Assembly: GCA_027064565.1 (NCBI GenBank)
Contig: JAMOPK010000126.1
Location: 1 to 15,585, forward strand
Direction of reading: 5' to 3'
DNA: 15,585 nucleotides
From: Caldifarciminota bacterium
Lineage (GTDB): Bacteria > Hydrothermota > Hydrothermia > B15-G9
Positions 13,388 through 15,585 of the stretch are shown piece after piece. The notes under the pieces were generated by a model. That model saw only the letters and a program-made list of their open reading frames with translations, had not been told where the DNA came from and did no database searches. Each line of letters opens with the position of its first letter. Position 1 is the stretch's first letter. The translations under genes were made by a program, and so were the position numbers.

Positions 13388-14680
13388 ATGAAATGGATTT
13401 ACATCGAGGATGCAGGAAAGCATGTGGGAGAGGAAGTTGAGATAAGAGGATGGCTATACAACAAGAGGTCATCCGGAAAGATCCACTTCCTGATCGTGCG
13501 CGACGGAACCGGTTTCATGCAGGCGGTTGTGGTCAAAAATGAGGTGCCGGATGAGGTTTTCGAGTTATACGATGAGCTGACGCAGGAATCCTCCATAATC
13601 GTTCAGGGTGTTGTCAGGGCGGATAAGCGTGCGCCCGGCGGGTATGAGCTGACGGTCCGAAATTTGAAGCTCGTCCACAAGGCCATCGACTATCCGATCA
13701 CCAAAAAGGAACACGGCATAGGCTTCCTGCTTCCGAGGAGGCATCTCTGGCTCAGATCTCGCAAACAATGGGCGCTTATGAGGCTCAGAAATGAGATCGA
13801 GATGGCCATCGAGGACTTCTTCCAGATGGAGAAGTTCGTCCGTGTCGATGCCCCCATCCTCACACCTTCAGCCTGCGAAGGGACAACAACGCTTTTCAAA
13901 ACCGATTACTTCGGAGAGCCGGCTTACCTTTCACAGTCGGGTCAGCTTTACATGGAAGCAGCTGCGATGGCGCTCGGCAAGGTCTATTGTTTCGGTCCAG
14001 CATTCAGGGCCGAGAAGTCCAAGACGAGGCGCCATCTGATGGAGTTCTGGCAGGCCGAGCCTGAGGTCGCATGGGCGACACTCGACGACATCATGGACCT
14101 CGCAGAGAACCTGATCGCTTACATCGTCGAAAGGGTGCTCGAAAACAGGATAGAGGAGCTGAAAATCCTTGAGCGTGACATCTCGAAACTCGAGGCGGTC
14201 AAAAAGCCCTTCTACCGCATAACCTACACCGAAGCGGTTGAAAGGGTGAATCAGGCTGGCATGAAGATGGAATGGGGCGAGGATTTTGGCGGCGATGAGG
14301 AGACCGTGCTTGCCGAACAGTTCGACAAACCGATATTCGTCCACAGATACCCGGCGAAGGTGAAGCCGTTTTACATGAAGCGCGACCCGGAGAATCCGGA
14401 GCTCGCTCTGTGCGTGGACGTCCTTGCCCCTGAAGGCTACGGCGAGATCGTCGGGGGCGGGCAGCGCGAGGACGACTATGAGACGCTTTACAACCGTATG
14501 GTCGAGGAGAACATGCCTATCGAAGATTACGAATGGTATCTCGACCTAAGAAAATACGGCTCGGTCCCGCATTCCGGGTTTGGCATCGGCCTTGAACGCA
14601 CTTTGAGATGGATCGCGGGGATACACCACATCAGGGAGGCGATCCCGTTTCCGAGACTGCTTGAAAAAATTTACCCGTAA
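13388..14680 (+). CDS. asnS: Asparaginyl-tRNA synthetase
   Basis: AsnRS charges tRNA-Asn with asparagine. The 430-residue class IIb enzyme has an N-terminal OB-fold anticodon-binding domain with VEIRGWLYNKRSSGK (about 17-31). In the catalytic core are motif 1 near VRVDAPILTP (151-160), motif 2 FRAEKSKTRRH (206-216) running into EFWQAEPE (219-226), and motif 3 GFGIGLERTLRWIAG (397-411). The ending HIREAIPFPR is typical. EFW-x-x-EPE in motif 2 marks AsnRS rather than AspRS. The blocks KPFYMKRDP and APEGYGEIVGGGQRE recall the AsnRS type found in archaea and some bacteria. An earlier in-frame ATG at 13349 is rejected because it falls in the promoter and adds 13 non-conserved residues. No Shine-Dalgarno is seen at 13388. 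Its own terminator closes the gene. Confidence 0.93.
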   Translation: MKWIYIEDAGKHVGEEVEIRGWLYNKRSSGKIHFLIVRDGTGFMQAVVVKNEVPDEVFELYDELTQESSIIVQGVVRADKRAPGGYELTVRNLKLVHKAIDYPITKKEHGIGFLLPRRHLWLRSRKQWALMRLRNEIEMAIEDFFQMEKFVRVDAPILTPSACEGTTTLFKTDYFGEPAYLSQSGQLYMEAAAMALGKVYCFGPAFRAEKSKTRRHLMEFWQAEPEVAWATLDDIMDLAENLIAYIVERVLENRIEELKILERDISKLEAVKKPFYRITYTEAVERVNQAGMKMEWGEDFGGDEETVLAEQFDKPIFVHRYPAKVKPFYMKRDPENPELALCVDVLAPEGYGEIVGGGQREDDYETLYNRMVEENMPIEDYEWYLDLRKYGSVPHSGFGIGLERTLRWIAGIHHIREAIPFPRLLEKIYP

Positions 14681-14711
14681 AGGTTAATGGCAGTTATGTC
14701 AGGACTAAAAA

Positions 14712-14743
14712 AGGGGCGTGGCGTGACCGCGCCCCTGATTTTT
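14712..14743 (+). terminator. Strong asnS terminator, bidirectional
   Basis: AGGGGCGTG (14712-14720) pairs with CGCGCCCCT (14728-14736) over 9 bp with one G-U wobble and a 7-nt loop, followed by GATTTTT. On the other strand the same stem is followed by TTTTTT, so it could also stop transcripts coming from the mrdA side. Confidence 0.8.
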
Positions 14744-14782
14744 CACCGACTTTGATAGTGTCTGTTCCCAAATCACCGCCCT

Positions 14783-14827
14783 AAAATTTGTAATTCCTTG
14801 TAACTCATTTCCTGAACCTCAAATTTT
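14783..14827. repeat. AT-rich inverted repeat downstream of asnS
   Basis: AAAATTTG (14783-14790) and CAAATTTT (14820-14827) are perfect 8-bp inverted arms 29 nt apart. Between and over them, TTGTAA occurs twice exactly 10 bp apart (14788-14793 and 14798-14803), one helical turn. Function is unknown. Confidence 0.35.
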
Positions 14828-14877
14828 GATACCATTTTGTGATGGCATTTATAGTTGCGGTTCTGTCCTAATAAAGC

Positions 14878-14904
14878 GGCTATTGGCCGTTTGCTTTGTG
14901 GTGG
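14878..14904. repeat. 27-nt dispersed repeat, copy 2
   Basis: This is identical to 11460-11486 and in the same orientation. Here the preceding C makes a small hairpin CGGC-TATTG-GCCG possible at its left end. The flanks of the two copies are unrelated. Confidence 0.7.
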
Positions 14905-14927
14905 CAAGGGGGGATAGGGAAAAATTT

Positions 14928-14947
14928 GTGTAAAATAAATTTTGCAC
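14928..14947. promoter_or_regulatory. Operator-like palindrome
   Basis: GTGTAAAATAAATTTTGCAC is symmetric over 9-bp arms around a central AA, with one T/G mismatch. The 2-nt centre is too small for a good RNA hairpin, so a dimeric DNA-binding protein site is more likely. A polypurine AGGAGG follows 7 nt later on the plus strand. Confidence 0.4.
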
Positions 14948-15222
14948 GGAAAAAGGAGGAAAAAGAGAAAAGCGTCGCCTGTGAAGAAGCATGCCAGGAC
15001 CAAAAGGGAAGTTATCATGAACGTCTTTTTCCTGACACCGGCTATCTACAGCTATCTGTTAGATGTCTGTTGTATAAGCATTATCGTTTCTGTGGATACC
15101 CGCAACGCCGGGATGGGGAGAGAAACAGGCGTCGCCCTCTTTCAATCACCTGCTGCTTTCAGTCATAACTCCGCTGAGATCGGCTTCTCGGACAAAAATC
15201 CATTTATCCGGCATCCTGAACG

Positions 15223-15256
15223 GGGTTCGGCGGCTGGATATCCTGTCCGCCGACCC
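15223..15256. other. GC-rich hairpin after the mrdA stop
   Basis: GGGTTCGGCGG (15223-15233) pairs with CCGCCGACCC (15247-15256), a 10-bp stem with one bulged T and a 13-nt loop holding GGATATCC. In the direction of mrdA no T run follows. On the plus strand TGTTTTC follows. It may stabilise the mrdA 3' end. Confidence 0.4.
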
Positions 15257-15262
15257 TGTTTT

Positions 15263-15585
15263 CTATCGGTGGGAGAAATACCAGTCGATAATGGCCGAGG
15301 CTATCGGTGCCGCCACCGAACCGCCATGTCCGCTGTTCTCGACTATCACTGTGACGACTATCTCAGGGTCACTGTAAGGCGCATAGGCGGTAAAAAGGGC
15401 GTGGTCCTTGCCGTGCGGGTTCTGGGCGGTGCCTGTTTTGCCGGCCGCCTCCACGGTCCTCGGGCGATGCCAGTATGCAGTTCCACCCGGCTCGTTGACT
15501 ACAAGCCACATCCCGTAGCGGACAGCACCGAGTTTGGTGGTGTCAAGCGGGAAATACAACGTATCGACTTTAAGAGGCCCGATTC
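15263..15585 (-). CDS. mrdA: Penicillin-binding protein 2 (PBP2-type D,D-transpeptidase), C-terminal end
   Basis: PBP2 is the class B transpeptidase that cross-links peptidoglycan during cell elongation with RodA. Only the last ~107 residues are visible. The gene runs off the right edge, and the frame stays open to the last base. Seen directly: LGAVRYGMWLVVNEPGGTA, the catalytic-site KTG box in AAGKTGTAQNPHG, then HALFTAYAPYSDPEIVVTVIVENSG and GGSVAAPIASAIIDWYF, which is the standard C-terminal run of PBP2/MrdA rather than of PBP3/FtsI. The serine nucleophile SxxK and the SxN motif lie outside the window. The protein ends soon after the domain, as in short forms of the family. Usually rodA follows mrdA, but here only noncoding sequence and then the asnS terminator follow. 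Confidence 0.88.
   Translation of the reverse strand, partial: IGPLKVDTLYFPLDTTKLGAVRYGMWLVVNEPGGTAYWHRPRTVEAAGKTGTAQNPHGKDHALFTAYAPYSDPEIVVTVIVENSGHGGSVAAPIASAIIDWYFSHR

Larger units (their letters stand above)
14744..15262. other. 520-bp intergenic region without a convincing gene
   Basis: It holds an AT-rich inverted repeat (14783-14827), the second 27-nt repeat (14878-14904), a near-perfect palindrome (14928-14947), an AGGAGG at 14954-14959 with no start codon at a usual distance, and a GC hairpin next to the mrdA stop (15223-15256). The open frames here do not look like proteins. Confidence 0.6.

Noticed and set aside
14773..15018. Minus-strand 81-codon frame with a hydrophobic start
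   Set aside because: No ribosome binding site, odd composition, and it runs through the 27-nt repeat and the palindrome. The repeat is read in a different frame in its other copy.
14981..15585. Plus-strand frame from GTG 14981 open to the right edge
   Set aside because: Its second half is antisense to the clear PBP2 coding sequence, and the possible ribosome binding site is 21 nt from the GTG. The first half has no recognisable features.

Overview
This window is a gene-dense stretch of bacterial chromosome. Genes look to be of middle GC content, with more AT-rich gaps. It carries housekeeping genes: cell wall (glmS, a PBP2/mrdA-type transpeptidase), membrane proteolysis (ftsH), tRNA modification and charging (tilS, asnS), purine salvage (hpt), NAD synthesis (nadE), the TCA cycle (sucC) and amino-acid catabolism (kbl). 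A PBP2-type transpeptidase and a small membrane protein that looks DUF5683-like hint at an uncultured, Gram-negative-like lineage near the FCB superphylum. No 16S rRNA or clear lineage marker is present, so placement is a guess. I see no phage, IS element, CRISPR array, tRNA or rRNA.

Layout. (1) 2-1300, plus strand: the C-terminal half of kbl, cut by the left edge, then a DUF177/YceD protein that ends at a terminator with no rpmF behind it. (2) 1309-3236, plus: glmS with its own promoter and a small hairpin near the likely transcript start. It converges on ftsH with only 23 bp between the stops. (3) 8488 down to 3260, minus: a tightly packed operon of a CelD/BioF2-like GNAT protein, a stand-alone PUA-like RNA-binding domain, tilS, hpt and ftsH. 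The tilS-hpt-ftsH core is a classic bacterial order; the two leading genes are the unusual part. (4) 8449-8848: a 400-bp gap with direct repeats, a hairpin and a bidirectional terminator. (5) 11451 down to 8849, minus: sucC, a small membrane protein and nadE, translationally coupled, with no sucD. (6) 11381-11821: a divergent intergenic region with a 27-nt dispersed repeat, a large inverted repeat and a 16-bp tandem repeat. (7) 11822-14743, plus: a secreted two-domain alpha/beta hydrolase, then asnS with its own promoter and a strong terminator. (8) 14744-15262: a 520-bp gap with the second copy of the 27-nt repeat and an operator-like palindrome. (9) 15263-15585, minus: the C-terminal end of a PBP2-type transpeptidase, cut by the right edge.

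The items most worth a second look are the PUA-like protein fused by overlap to tilS, the orphan sucC coupled to a membrane protein and nadE, the missing rpmF, the intergenic repeats, and signs that some transcripts (asnS, the 8448 operon) start only a few bases before the ATG. No obviously new multi-gene defence or metabolic system is visible.
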